This document shows, piece after piece, positions 1-7,435 of a DNA stretch of 64,000 bases. The notes beneath the pieces were generated by a model, which made no database searches, had not been told where the DNA came from, and worked only from the letters and a program-made list of their open reading frames with translations. The DNA is from Desulfonatronum thioautotrophicum. Its GTDB lineage: Bacteria > Desulfobacterota > Desulfovibrionia > Desulfovibrionales > Desulfonatronaceae. The number at the start of each line of letters is the position of its first letter. The first letter of the stretch is position 1. The position numbers and the translations under genes were made by a program. The stretch covers positions 183,796 through 247,795 of the forward strand of contig NZ_JYNO01000010.1 of the NCBI RefSeq assembly GCF_000934745.1. The letters are read 5' to 3'.

Positions 1-1
1 G

Positions 2-262
2 AGCCGAGAGGCATCAGCCCGATTTTCTTTTCTTTTGTCCATCCCGGTTATTTTTTTGGCGGATGCCCTTGAACTGCGTCACCTGCTTGCCCAGCCGGAG
101 CCGGTGCAATGGGGGTTAATCACCTATGCGACCTTTCTCTCCGGATTGACGGCGTATCTGTGCATCCATTACTTCCTGAAATTCATTAAAACAGTCGGAA
201 TGCAGCCGTTTGTCGCCTATCGGCTTCTGCTGGGGATACTCTTGATCTGGTTATTCTGGTAG
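2..262 (+). CDS. uppP: Undecaprenyl-diphosphatase UppP, C-terminal part
   Basis: This is the last 86 codons of a gene that begins before the window. The frame is open from base 2 and opens with SREASARFSFLLSIPV, the conserved Arg/Ser-rich segment that precedes a hydrophobic helix in the BacA/UppP family. Two further hydrophobic stretches follow (around GLITYATFLSGLTAYLCIHY and the C-terminal LLLGILLIWLFW), as in the family's membrane-embedded C-terminus. UppP dephosphorylates undecaprenyl pyrophosphate in the inner membrane to recycle the lipid carrier for peptidoglycan and other envelope polymers. The internal TTG at 35 is not the true start because the conserved motif lies upstream of it. 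The next gene starts 10 bases downstream, so the two are probably cotranscribed. Confidence 0.9.
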   Translation, partial: SREASARFSFLLSIPVIFLADALELRHLLAQPEPVQWGLITYATFLSGLTAYLCIHYFLKFIKTVGMQPFVAYRLLLGILLIWLFW

Positions 263-271
263 GTTCACAAG

Positions 272-1009
272 ATGGGAGTTGCAACGCAGGGTATCCTGTT
301 CGGAATCGGTGTTGGCCCGGGTGATCCGGATCTGCTCACCTTGGCCGCGGTCAAGGCTCTGGGCAATGTGCGCATGGTCTTCACGCCGGCCTCGGCCAAG
401 AACGATTTTTCCGTGGCTTTGGACATCATCCGCCCGCACCTGGCCCCTGATGCCGGCATTCAGCGCCTGGAATTCCCGATGACGCGAGACGACCAGATCC
501 GTCAGGAGGCACGACGCAAGAATGCCGCGCAGGTGCTGGAGTATTTGAATACCGGGCAGAGCGCCGCGTTCATCACCCTGGGCGATCCGTTGATCTACAG
601 TACCTTCGGCCATGTGCTGCGATCCATCCGTACCTGGGATGCGGGGGTGGACATTCGGATCATCCCAGGGGTGACGTCCTTTCAGGCAGCTGCGGCTCGC
701 CTGGAACGGACCCTGGTGGAGGGTGAGGAAACCCTGGTGGTGGCCACGGGGCATACCCCGGAGGCTCGCCTGGAGCGGTTGCTTGGCGAAGCGGACGCCA
801 CGGTGATCTTGAAACCGGCCAAGCGTCTTGCGGAGTTGAAGACCCTACTGCGAAGCAATGGCCTGGAAGAGCGAACCACGCTGATCACCCGGTGCGGTCT
901 GTCCGAGGAGGCCGTGTACTCTGACCTGGAGGCAATTCCCGAGCCGCTGTCCTATTTTTCCTTGGCTCTTGTGAACAGGGAATCTGGTCAGGATTTCGGG
1001 AAAACATAG
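272..1009 (+). CDS. cbiL: Precorrin-2 / cobalt-factor II C20-methyltransferase CbiL (CobI)
   Basis: A 245-residue protein of the SAM-dependent tetrapyrrole methylase family. The N-terminal glycine-rich loop GIGVGPGDPDLLT (about residues 11-23), the GDPLIYSTFGHVL motif (about 105-117) and RIIPGVTSFQAAAARL (about 128-143) are typical of CbiL/CobI. The enzyme adds the C20 methyl group during corrin ring formation. Sulfate reducers make cobalamin anaerobically, so cobalt-factor II is the more likely substrate; that is inference. Start at the ATG 10 bases after uppP. The 3' end overlaps the end of the convergent fbpC gene by 22 bases, so the two messages share an antisense tail. No other cobalamin gene is in the window. 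Confidence 0.92.
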   Translation: MGVATQGILFGIGVGPGDPDLLTLAAVKALGNVRMVFTPASAKNDFSVALDIIRPHLAPDAGIQRLEFPMTRDDQIRQEARRKNAAQVLEYLNTGQSAAFITLGDPLIYSTFGHVLRSIRTWDAGVDIRIIPGVTSFQAAAARLERTLVEGEETLVVATGHTPEARLERLLGEADATVILKPAKRLAELKTLLRSNGLEERTTLITRCGLSEEAVYSDLEAIPEPLSYFSLALVNRESGQDFGKT

Positions 1010-2148
1010 ATCTGGTCCAAGGGGACATGCACCTGGACCTTTGTTCCCTCGGGCATGGGGGAGACACAAGGTACCCGGGCATGCAGATGCAGATCCGGCG
1101 TATCGCTATGCCCATTTACGGGGATCCTGAGGTGGACAAGAGTTGCTCCCGGAAGCAGGCGGGTGGTCAGAACATCGGCCTCGATAAGATTTTCCAAGGG
1201 ACGTTCGCCCCTGTCTTCCGCAATATTGCTCACGCTTCCACTTGCTGCCTGATACCCGTTTGGGGCAGTTTCGCCCCGATGGGACGAGAGCGCACCGTGG
1301 CCGTTACGCACGGAAACGGCATCCGGCCGGAAGAGAATGTCCACCACTGATCCGTCCGGGAGGCCATTCGTCTTGATGGTTCCGAATTTGGTCTGGACAG
1401 CACCTGCCTCCACTGTTCCCGAAAGCGCATTCACGTCACTGAAAAAGGTGGTCACGAAGGCATTGACCGGATGGGCGTACAGCTCCGCCGGGCTGCCGGT
1501 CTGTACGATGTGCCCCTGATGCATCAGGATGATCCGGTCGCCCATGAACATGGCCTCTTCCGGGTCATGGGTGACCATGACCGTGGCCACGCCGGTGGAT
1601 TTGAGGACATGCAGGGTCTGATCGCGGATCTGGGCCCGCAGTCGGGTGTCCAGGCTGGAGAACGGTTCGTCCAGGAGCATGATCCGCGGGCTGGGGGCCA
1701 GGGCTCGGGCCAAGGCCACCCGTTGCTGCTGTCCGCCGGAAAGTTCATGTGGATAGACCGCCGCGTAGTCCTGCATGTCCACCTGCTCAAGGGCGTCCAG
1801 GGCTTTGGCGCGACGTTCGGCTTTGGAGCTCCTTTGCGCCAGGCCGAACATGGTGTTTTCCAGGACCGTGAGGTGCGGAAACAAGGCGAAATCCTGGAAC
1901 AGGAATCCGGTGCCGCGCCGTTCTGGCAGCATCTGCCGCCGGGGTTCGGCAATGACCTGGTCATCGATCAGAATACGACCATGCTGGAGTTCCTCGAGTC
2001 CGGCAATAAGCCTGAGCAGGGTTGTCTTGCCGCAGCCGGACGGACCCAGCAGGCAGACAACCTCACCGGATGCGACCTGGAGGGAAATATCCTGAAGCAC
2101 GGTCTTGGGGCCGAACGTGTGACGAATGGTTTCAATCAGCAAAGACAT
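988..2148 (-). CDS. fbpC: Ferric-iron ABC transporter ATP-binding protein
   Basis: A 386-residue ABC ATPase. Walker A GPSGCGKTT (about residues 34-42), signature LSGGQQQRVALARAL, Walker B IMLLDEPFSSLD and the switch histidine in MVTHDPEEAM are all present. After about residue 235 comes a C-terminal extension of roughly 150 residues, the length of the regulatory TOBE-type domain in FbpC/PotA-like proteins. With the 12-TM permease 21 bases upstream and the iron-binding protein beyond, it would power import of Fe3+ at the inner membrane. Assignment to iron rather than another oxyanion or thiamine rests on the binding-protein family and the fused permease, not on a diagnostic residue. Its last 22 bases overlap convergent cbiL. 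Confidence 0.9.
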   Translation of the reverse strand: MSLLIETIRHTFGPKTVLQDISLQVASGEVVCLLGPSGCGKTTLLRLIAGLEELQHGRILIDDQVIAEPRRQMLPERRGTGFLFQDFALFPHLTVLENTMFGLAQRSSKAERRAKALDALEQVDMQDYAAVYPHELSGGQQQRVALARALAPSPRIMLLDEPFSSLDTRLRAQIRDQTLHVLKSTGVATVMVTHDPEEAMFMGDRIILMHQGHIVQTGSPAELYAHPVNAFVTTFFSDVNALSGTVEAGAVQTKFGTIKTNGLPDGSVVDILFRPDAVSVRNGHGALSSHRGETAPNGYQAASGSVSNIAEDRGERPLENLIEADVLTTRLLPGATLVHLRIPVNGHSDTPDLHLHARVPCVSPMPEGTKVQVHVPLDQIYVFPKS

Positions 2149-2169
2149 GGGAACCTTATCTGTTGACGG

Positions 2170-3795
2170 TTAGGAGGATTGCCCGGGGCGGGAGCGGGCG
2201 ATCATCAGGCTGGCCAGAATGACCGGAATCAGTCCGGCCAGGACAATGGCCAGGGAGGGACTGGCGGATTCCTTGAGCAGACCGTCCGAGGCCAGCTCAA
2301 AGGAGCGGATGGCCAGGGTATTCAATCCAAAGGGGCGCATCATCAACGTGGCTGGGAGTTCCTTCATCACATCCACGAAGACCAGCACGCCCGCGGTGAG
2401 CAGGCTGGCACGCATGATCGGCCCATGCACCCGGCGCAGGGTTTGTCCTGCGGAAAGCCCCAAAGTTCTGGCCGCACCATCCATGCTTGGGGTGACTTTC
2501 TGCAAGCTGGCCTCAACGGTGTTGCTGGAGACAGCCAGAAAGCGAACCACGTAGGCAAAGATCAGGGCCGTCCATGTTCCGGTGAGCAGCAGTCCGGTGG
2601 AAAAGCCGAAGACGCTGTAAGCAAAGTTGTCGATGGCATTGTCCAGGAAGGCGAAGGGGATCATGATCCCCAAAGCGATAACCGCACCCGGGGTGGCGTA
2701 CCCCAGGGTCGCGGTCTGAACTGCTACTGCGGTAATCCTGCCGGGAACCAGACGTCGACCGTAGGCCAGGATTACGGCGGTACCAACGGCAATCACGGCA
2801 CTTATCGTGGCCAGCATCAGGCTGGACAAGGCCATCTCTGCATACCTGGAATCGATGAGGTGCCGGCTCTGCCAGGTCCAGACAGCCATGGCGGTTACCG
2901 GCAGCAAAAAACCGAAAAAGACAGGGATGGCACAGGCCAAAGAGGCCAGCCCAGCGGTGACGCCGCGCAGCTGGAATCGGGGCAGTTGACGATAGTAGCC
3001 GGTGGTATGACTGACGCGTCCTCGCCTGGACCAGCGCTCCAAAAGAATCAGGACCAGGATGAAGAGCATCAGGAGCGCTCCCAGTTGAGCGGCCACGGCC
3101 GGCAACCACATGCCCTTCCAGGTTCGGTAGATGCCGGTGACGAAGGTGTCCACGGAAAAGAAATCCACGGTCCCAAAGTCTGCCAGGGTTTCCATCAAGG
3201 CCAGGGCCAGGCCTCCGGCCACGGCTGGTCTTGCGAGTGGCAGAGCCACTCCGAAAAAGGTGCTCCAGGCGCCTCTGCCCAGGGTGCGGCTGGCATCCAG
3301 GACGCAGACCGACTGCTCCAGGAAAGCGGCCCGCGAGAGCATATACACATAAGGATAGAAAACCAGGGTCATCATCACGATGGCTCCCGGCAGGGAGCGG
3401 ATCTGTGGAAACCAGTAATCTGCGGCGGAGCGCCAGCCAAAAAAATCTCTCAGAAAGGTCTGGACCGGGCCGCTGAATTCCAGCAGGCCGGTGTAGGTGA
3501 AGGCAATAACGTAGGAAGGTATGGCCAGCGGGACGATCAGGCTCCACTCGAAAAGACGACGGCCTGGAAAATTGGTCATGCTGACCAACCAAGCCGTACT
3601 GACGCCGATCACCAATGTCCCTGCCCCGACACCGAGCATCAAAAGCAAGGAATTGGACACGTATCGGGGGAGCACCGTGCTGGCCAGGTGCTGCCAGTGT
3701 TCAGAGGCCGGCACGAACAGGTGGGCGAGGATCACCAGGATCGGTGTGGCGACCAATGCGGCAATGCCGACGACGAGAGAGAACCAGAGACGCAC
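2170..3795 (-). CDS. fbpB: Ferric-iron ABC transporter permease (fused, 12 TM)
   Basis: A 541-residue inner-membrane protein with two copies of the binding-protein-dependent permease module, about twelve hydrophobic helices in all. Each half carries an EAA-type coupling loop: around RTLGRGAWSTFFGVALPLAR in the first half and ARTLGLSAGQTLRRVHGP in the second. This fused layout is that of the FbpB/SfuB iron family. The start codon is GTG, preceded by GAGGAG eight bases upstream. It is separated from fbpA by about 360 bases holding a hairpin and an interspersed repeat, so it may be expressed at a lower level than the binding protein. Downstream fbpC follows after 21 bases. Confidence 0.9.
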   Translation of the reverse strand: MRLWFSLVVGIAALVATPILVILAHLFVPASEHWQHLASTVLPRYVSNSLLLMLGVGAGTLVIGVSTAWLVSMTNFPGRRLFEWSLIVPLAIPSYVIAFTYTGLLEFSGPVQTFLRDFFGWRSAADYWFPQIRSLPGAIVMMTLVFYPYVYMLSRAAFLEQSVCVLDASRTLGRGAWSTFFGVALPLARPAVAGGLALALMETLADFGTVDFFSVDTFVTGIYRTWKGMWLPAVAAQLGALLMLFILVLILLERWSRRGRVSHTTGYYRQLPRFQLRGVTAGLASLACAIPVFFGFLLPVTAMAVWTWQSRHLIDSRYAEMALSSLMLATISAVIAVGTAVILAYGRRLVPGRITAVAVQTATLGYATPGAVIALGIMIPFAFLDNAIDNFAYSVFGFSTGLLLTGTWTALIFAYVVRFLAVSSNTVEASLQKVTPSMDGAARTLGLSAGQTLRRVHGPIMRASLLTAGVLVFVDVMKELPATLMMRPFGLNTLAIRSFELASDGLLKESASPSLAIVLAGLIPVILASLMIARSRPGQSS

Positions 3796-3853
3796 AGGAA
3801 AATCTCCTCAGGGATGGAGGTGCTCACGGGGCAATGCCAAGAATGGGATAAAA

Positions 3854-3979
3854 GTCCGTTGAAATACTCTCAATTGCTACGTCGTCCCGCACTCACTTGC
3901 CGCACCCAAAACGAACTGTGATGAAGGTAGATATGCATTCCGCAAGTGAGTGCGGAACATTTGGGGTTTTTGAATGGAC
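3854..3979 (+). repeat. Interspersed repeat family, copy A (diverged)
   Basis: About 126 bases with near-complementary ends (GTCCGTTGAAA at the left, TTTTTGAATGGAC at the right) and an internal dyad in which CCGCACTCACTTG pairs with CAAGTGAGTGCGG. It aligns at both ends with copies at 11899-12031 and, inverted, at 21019-21138. Shared blocks are CCGTTGAA, AATTGCTRCGTCG and the TTTGGGGTTTTTGAAtGGAC end. This copy is the most diverged. It sits in the fbpA-fbpB gap, and no coding sequence is apparent in it. It looks like a non-coding, MITE-like or structured-RNA element rather than a gene. Confidence 0.7.
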
Positions 3980-4078
3980 TACAGAATAAGGACTTTTTCA
4001 ACATTCAGATATAGGACTGTCTTGTGCCGTTGGCGAATGAGGAAATACCTCTGGCCGTGGATGAGGAGTGCTTGGTAA

Positions 4079-4114
4079 ATCCGCGCCAGTGCCGAGGAAG
4101 GCACTGACGCGGAT
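4079..4114 (-). terminator. Strong hairpin downstream of fbpA
   Basis: An inverted repeat of about 16 bp per arm with a single mismatch (ATCCGCG-c-CAGTGCC against GGCACTG-a-CGCGGAT) and a small loop, 40 bases after the fbpA stop on the minus strand. No uridine run follows it, so it may act as a 3' stabiliser or attenuator that sets the ratio of binding protein to permease rather than as a full terminator. Confidence 0.55.
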
Positions 4115-4155
4115 CAATTGTCAGAAGGCTGCCTTGGGTTGGTTTACGCGACCGT

Positions 4156-5199
4156 CTAGCGCCATCCCCCGCGGTCCATGACCCGCACGGCATCCATGGT
4201 GTAATTTTGGATGACGGAAAGTTCCAATTCGTCAGCCTTGAACGAGCCCATCTCAACCACCGGTCCGCTGGGCTGCACATTGGGGTTCACGGGAAATTCG
4301 TGATTCACTCGAGCATAGATCTCCTGGGCGTGCTCCTTTGAGAGAAACTCGATGAGCTTGGTTGCTGCGTCAACGTTCCGGGAACTCGCGGTCACGCCGG
4401 CGCCACTGACGTTCATATGCGCCCCGCGATCTTCCTGGTTGGGCCACATCACTTGTACACGACTGGTGACATCCTGGTCCGCCGGGGCGTCAGAGGCCAA
4501 CAGACGGCCAAAATAGTAGCTATTGGCAATGCTCACGCCGCACTCACCCGCGGCAACGGCGCGAATCTGCGCCGTGTCGTTGTCCTGAGGAGTCCTGGCA
4601 AAATTGCCCACTAATCCCCGGACCCACTGCTCGGTCTGCTCCTCGCCATGATGGGCAATCAGCGAGGCCGTGAGTGAGATATTGTAGACGTTGGAAGAGG
4701 AACGGACGCAAACCAACTGCCCCAATTCCGGGTCAGCCAGTGATTCATACGTGGTGATCTTGTCTCGATCAACCCGCTCCGGATCATAGTAAATGATTCG
4801 AGCGCGGGCAGACAGACCGTACCAGAATCCCTCATCATCCCGGTACTGAGGAAGGATGTTTTCCTCCAGCACACTGGACTGGATGGGCTGCAGCACTTCG
4901 GCATTCTTAGCGGCCACCAGATTGGCAACATCCACGGTAATCAGCACGTCTGCGGGACTGTTACGTCCCTCACGGCGTAATCGCTCCAAAAGTCCTGGCC
5001 CATCGCCAGTCAACAGGTTGTACCGGATGCCGGTCTCGGCGGTAAAGTCATCCAGAAGATGTTTGATCAGATGCTCTTGCCGAGAGGAGTAGATGTTCAC
5101 TTCCGCGGCGTTGGCGGTCATCACTCCCGATAGGAGAAAACATCCGGCAAGAAAAAGAGCAGTGAGTCGCAATTTCACTACAAGTAAGCGAGACGTCAT
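4156..5199 (-). CDS. fbpA: Ferric-iron ABC transporter substrate-binding protein
   Basis: A 347-residue periplasmic binding protein of the FbpA/FutA/IdiA type. The N-terminal hydrophobic signal ends in an ANA-A cleavage site before EVNIYSSRQEH, the usual first beta strand of mature FbpA-like proteins. An LAGC lipobox-like stretch lies inside the signal, but the residues after its cysteine are still hydrophobic, so signal peptidase I cleavage seems more likely. The NSYYFG pair of tyrosines is in the region that coordinates Fe3+ in class C members. The ATG at 5199 is chosen because GGAGGA lies 8 bases upstream; an earlier in-frame ATG at 5259 would add 20 residues before the signal peptide. A promoter lies at 5268-5296. 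Confidence 0.9.
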   Translation of the reverse strand: MTSRLLVVKLRLTALFLAGCFLLSGVMTANAAEVNIYSSRQEHLIKHLLDDFTAETGIRYNLLTGDGPGLLERLRREGRNSPADVLITVDVANLVAAKNAEVLQPIQSSVLEENILPQYRDDEGFWYGLSARARIIYYDPERVDRDKITTYESLADPELGQLVCVRSSSNVYNISLTASLIAHHGEEQTEQWVRGLVGNFARTPQDNDTAQIRAVAAGECGVSIANSYYFGRLLASDAPADQDVTSRVQVMWPNQEDRGAHMNVSGAGVTASSRNVDAATKLIEFLSKEHAQEIYARVNHEFPVNPNVQPSGPVVEMGSFKADELELSVIQNYTMDAVRVMDRGGWR

Positions 5200-5267
5200 C
5201 GAAGATTCCTCCGGGTTGAAAGATAGGTGGCTATGCTTAGGAAAGATGGTCGGCCACAAGATGGTTG

Positions 5268-5296
5268 TTGATATCGGGTTTCATTTTTTCTGTCAA
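5268..5296 (-). promoter_or_regulatory. Sigma-70-type promoter for fbpA
   Basis: On the minus strand a perfect -35 TTGACA (5291-5296) is separated by 17 bases from TATCAA (5268-5273). It lies about 70 bases before the fbpA start. I see no convincing Fur box over it, so iron control is not shown by the sequence. Confidence 0.6.
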
Positions 5297-5402
5297 CTAA
5301 AATGCTGCTTTTTGACGGAATGGTTTATACTCTAGGAAATTTCGTGATTTTGCTTTCGTAGCTTGCAACCATTGAAGTACAAACTAAATATTTATCGAAA
5401 AT

Positions 5403-5436
5403 CGATTTCGATTTCGATTTCGATTTCGATTTCGAT
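5403..5436. repeat. Hexanucleotide array (CGATTT)n
   Basis: Five and two-thirds perfect tandem copies of CGATTT, just upstream of the fbpA promoter and in the 340-base gap before the next gene. The same hexamer recurs, less perfectly, at 18309-18344, 18567-18606 and 36881-36895, always in intergenic DNA. The rest of the 5300-5570 gap shows no gene or other signal. Confidence 0.9.
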
Positions 5437-5572
5437 GCAGAGCAACCATTGCGCGAGAACGAATCCGCCCGAAATCGCTCTCCAGGATGTCTCCACAGCG
5501 CGCTTGGCGTTCTGCCTTTTTCTTCTGGCTTACGCTGGAGATTGCCGCGCAGGGGAAGTCCATCCCAAAAAA

Positions 5573-5600
5573 AGAGCGGCTCGGGATACCGAGCCGCTCT
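5573..5600 (-). terminator. Rho-independent terminator
   Basis: A perfect 12-bp stem (AGAGCGGCTCGG / CCGAGCCGCTCT) with a GATA loop. Read on the minus strand it is followed by seven T residues. It ends the transcript of the secreted-protein gene that stops at 5637. Confidence 0.9.
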
Positions 5601-5636
5601 GGATGAAAGACGGATGCGAAATGTGAGAATCTACGG

Positions 5637-6080
5637 TCATTCCAGCCAGCGATTGGCCTTGTACTGAAAAATCTCGGTGACCTTGCGGCCATGGACCACC
5701 ACGAAGGGGCCCTGGGCGGCGGCTTCGCGGGTAGCGGCTTGGCTTTCATAGGTCCACTCGGTGTATTCCAGTAAACCGATGTACGTGAGCGGGCTGTTGG
5801 TGGTCTGCTTGACGGACCAGGAAACGGAGTCCCGATCCACCTGCATGTACCTTCCGACATATCCTCTGCTGTTGGTTTCAAACGTGATGTTGCCGATTCG
5901 AGAGGTGAAGCTTCGGTCGATCTTGTCGATCCAGTTTTTGGAAAACTCGGCGAACTGGAGTTCGATGGCTGAATGATGTGCCGTGCCGGGTGAAGTTTCA
6001 AAACCTGAGGCAGGGGATGGGGTGGCCACAAGGAGCAGGAGAGCGGCCGGCAACAACAGACGTTGTATAAGGTGCTGCAT
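5637..6080 (-). CDS. Small secreted protein of unknown function
   Basis: 147 residues with a clear signal peptide (hydrophobic core LLLPAALLLLVATPSPASG, likely cleavage near residue 25). The mature part, about 120 residues, alternates charged and aromatic residues (FSKNWIDKIDRSF, SWSVKQTTNSPLTYIGLLEYTEW), suggesting a small beta-rich periplasmic domain. I do not recognise the family. It lies 66 bases downstream of the VWA-OmpA gene and ends at a strong terminator, so the two probably form one transcript and may act together at the envelope. The intercistronic gap holds a C/G-rich hairpin. The ribosome site before the ATG is weak. Confidence 0.75.
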   Translation of the reverse strand: MQHLIQRLLLPAALLLLVATPSPASGFETSPGTAHHSAIELQFAEFSKNWIDKIDRSFTSRIGNITFETNSRGYVGRYMQVDRDSVSWSVKQTTNSPLTYIGLLEYTEWTYESQAATREAAAQGPFVVVHGRKVTEIFQYKANRWLE

Positions 6081-6103
6081 TGGAATCTCGCGGATGTTGA
6101 AGG

Positions 6104-6128
6104 CCCCCTCCCCGGATGGGGAGGGGGG
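6104..6128 (-). other. C/G-rich intercistronic hairpin
   Basis: CCCCTCCCC pairs with GGGGAGGGG around a GGAT-type loop, followed by a run of eight or more G on the plus strand. It sits in the 66-base gap between the VWA-OmpA gene and the small secreted gene and could weaken read-through or protect the upstream message. Confidence 0.5.
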
Positions 6129-6146
6129 GGGGAAGAAGGCGGGCGT

Positions 6147-7250
6147 CTATTCGAAACGAATTTCCACGCGTCGGTTCAAGGAGCGACCTTCGCGGGTATT
6201 GTTGTCGAATCGGGGTTGGGTCAATCCAAAGCCGCGGGTCGTGATGCGATCCGTTTCAACACCCTCGTTGACCAGGAAGTTGCGGACGGAAGATGCCCGG
6301 CGTTCGGACAGGCCCATGTTGTAGGCCGCGGTGCCGATGTTGCATGTGTGGCCATCAACGAACACCTGCTTGCCAGGACGGGCCTTGATGATTTCCGCGG
6401 CTTCTCGGAGCAGAGGCTCGAATTCGGGCTTGATATTATACCGGTCAAAGTCGAAATTCACATTCCGGAAAACGATGACTTCTTCCACTGGAGCCGGGGG
6501 AGTGGGCTCAACAACAGGAGCCGCCGGGATGATTTCCACGTCGTAGAACACCTTGCGCACGAATTCCGCACGTTTGGCATCGTCCTGCAGGTCCATGACC
6601 TCGGCGGTCACCGTGCAGGGATTGATCGCGGCGATCTGCTCCACCAGGGCCTTTTCAGCTGCAGTCTGGGCAAAGCTGATCACGTGGAAGCAAAGATCGG
6701 TGCCATACTTGGCATACATGTCCTGGATGATGGGCAGCGGTTTGGGGCCGATATTGGACTCGCCGTCCGTGACCAGGATCACCGCTCTGCGGTTGGAAAG
6801 ACCGCCGATCACGGCGTCAAGGGACTGCAGGCCGAGACCCATGGGGGTGAGGCGGCCGAAAATGTCGTATTGGGTCCGCAAGCCGCCGATCCCCTGGTTC
6901 AGGCGATTGGGGTCGTACGGCGAGGGAGCGATATACTCTTGAAACGGGCCGAACGTATACAGACCAGCGGTGAAGGTGATGGCCGGAATGTCGTTGTTGA
7001 TGGCCTTCAGGACTTCCTTGGTGACTTCGATCTTTTCCTGCTTGTTTGGATCGTGGCGGGCGGCCAGGGAGCTTTGGGACTCGGAGGGGGCGCTCATGGC
7101 CATGGATCCGGAATGGTCGATAAAAAACAGAAAGTTTTCCGCTCTGGGGACAATTCGCTCGGTTTGGGCGATGGCCGAGGTTGCCATAGTGAGAAAGAGG
7201 GAAAAAGCCAAAAGAACATACAGCGGTTTCAGAACAGTTTTTTGCATCAT
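6147..7250 (-). CDS. VWA-domain OmpA-family envelope protein
   Basis: About 367 residues: signal peptide, von Willebrand A domain (about 35-215) with an intact MIDAS start DHSGSMAMS and the later TDGES motif, a proline-rich linker (AAPVVEPTPPAPVEE) and a C-terminal OmpA-like peptidoglycan-binding domain (about 265-367) with VFVDGHT and NRRVEIRFE. The VWA domain should bind a divalent metal and a protein partner in the periplasm while the OmpA part anchors it to the cell wall. SD AAAGGAG stands 5 bases before ATG 7250, with a GTG one codon upstream and a second ATG one codon downstream. Cotranscribed with the small secreted protein. The ligand cannot be inferred. Confidence 0.85.
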   Translation of the reverse strand: MMQKTVLKPLYVLLAFSLFLTMATSAIAQTERIVPRAENFLFFIDHSGSMAMSAPSESQSSLAARHDPNKQEKIEVTKEVLKAINNDIPAITFTAGLYTFGPFQEYIAPSPYDPNRLNQGIGGLRTQYDIFGRLTPMGLGLQSLDAVIGGLSNRRAVILVTDGESNIGPKPLPIIQDMYAKYGTDLCFHVISFAQTAAEKALVEQIAAINPCTVTAEVMDLQDDAKRAEFVRKVFYDVEIIPAAPVVEPTPPAPVEEVIVFRNVNFDFDRYNIKPEFEPLLREAAEIIKARPGKQVFVDGHTCNIGTAAYNMGLSERRASSVRNFLVNEGVETDRITTRGFGLTQPRFDNNTREGRSLNRRVEIRFE

Positions 7251-7435
7251 CACAACTCCTTTGTTTGATCCCTTATTCAGGGGAGACAGGGGACGACCTA
7301 TTGGGAATCAGAAACGAATCGAATAGTTATACGGTCGTATCAGATAGTATATTGATAAAACAGGCCACCTCCTTGCTCCAAGCGAAAATTTTCCACTTCA
7401 CACAGCATGTAGGTTACATCAGTGCTTCATAAAAC

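Noticed and set aside
2179..3921. Long plus-strand open frame opposite fbpB
   Set aside because: It is antisense to a clear 12-TM permease, has a low-complexity Gly/Gln/His composition and no recognisable motif.
5403..5436. Possible CRISPR-like or minisatellite coding repeat (open frame of SI and RN dipeptides)
   Set aside because: The unit is only six bases, without spacers or cas genes; the frames through it have no ribosome site and are by-products of the repeat.
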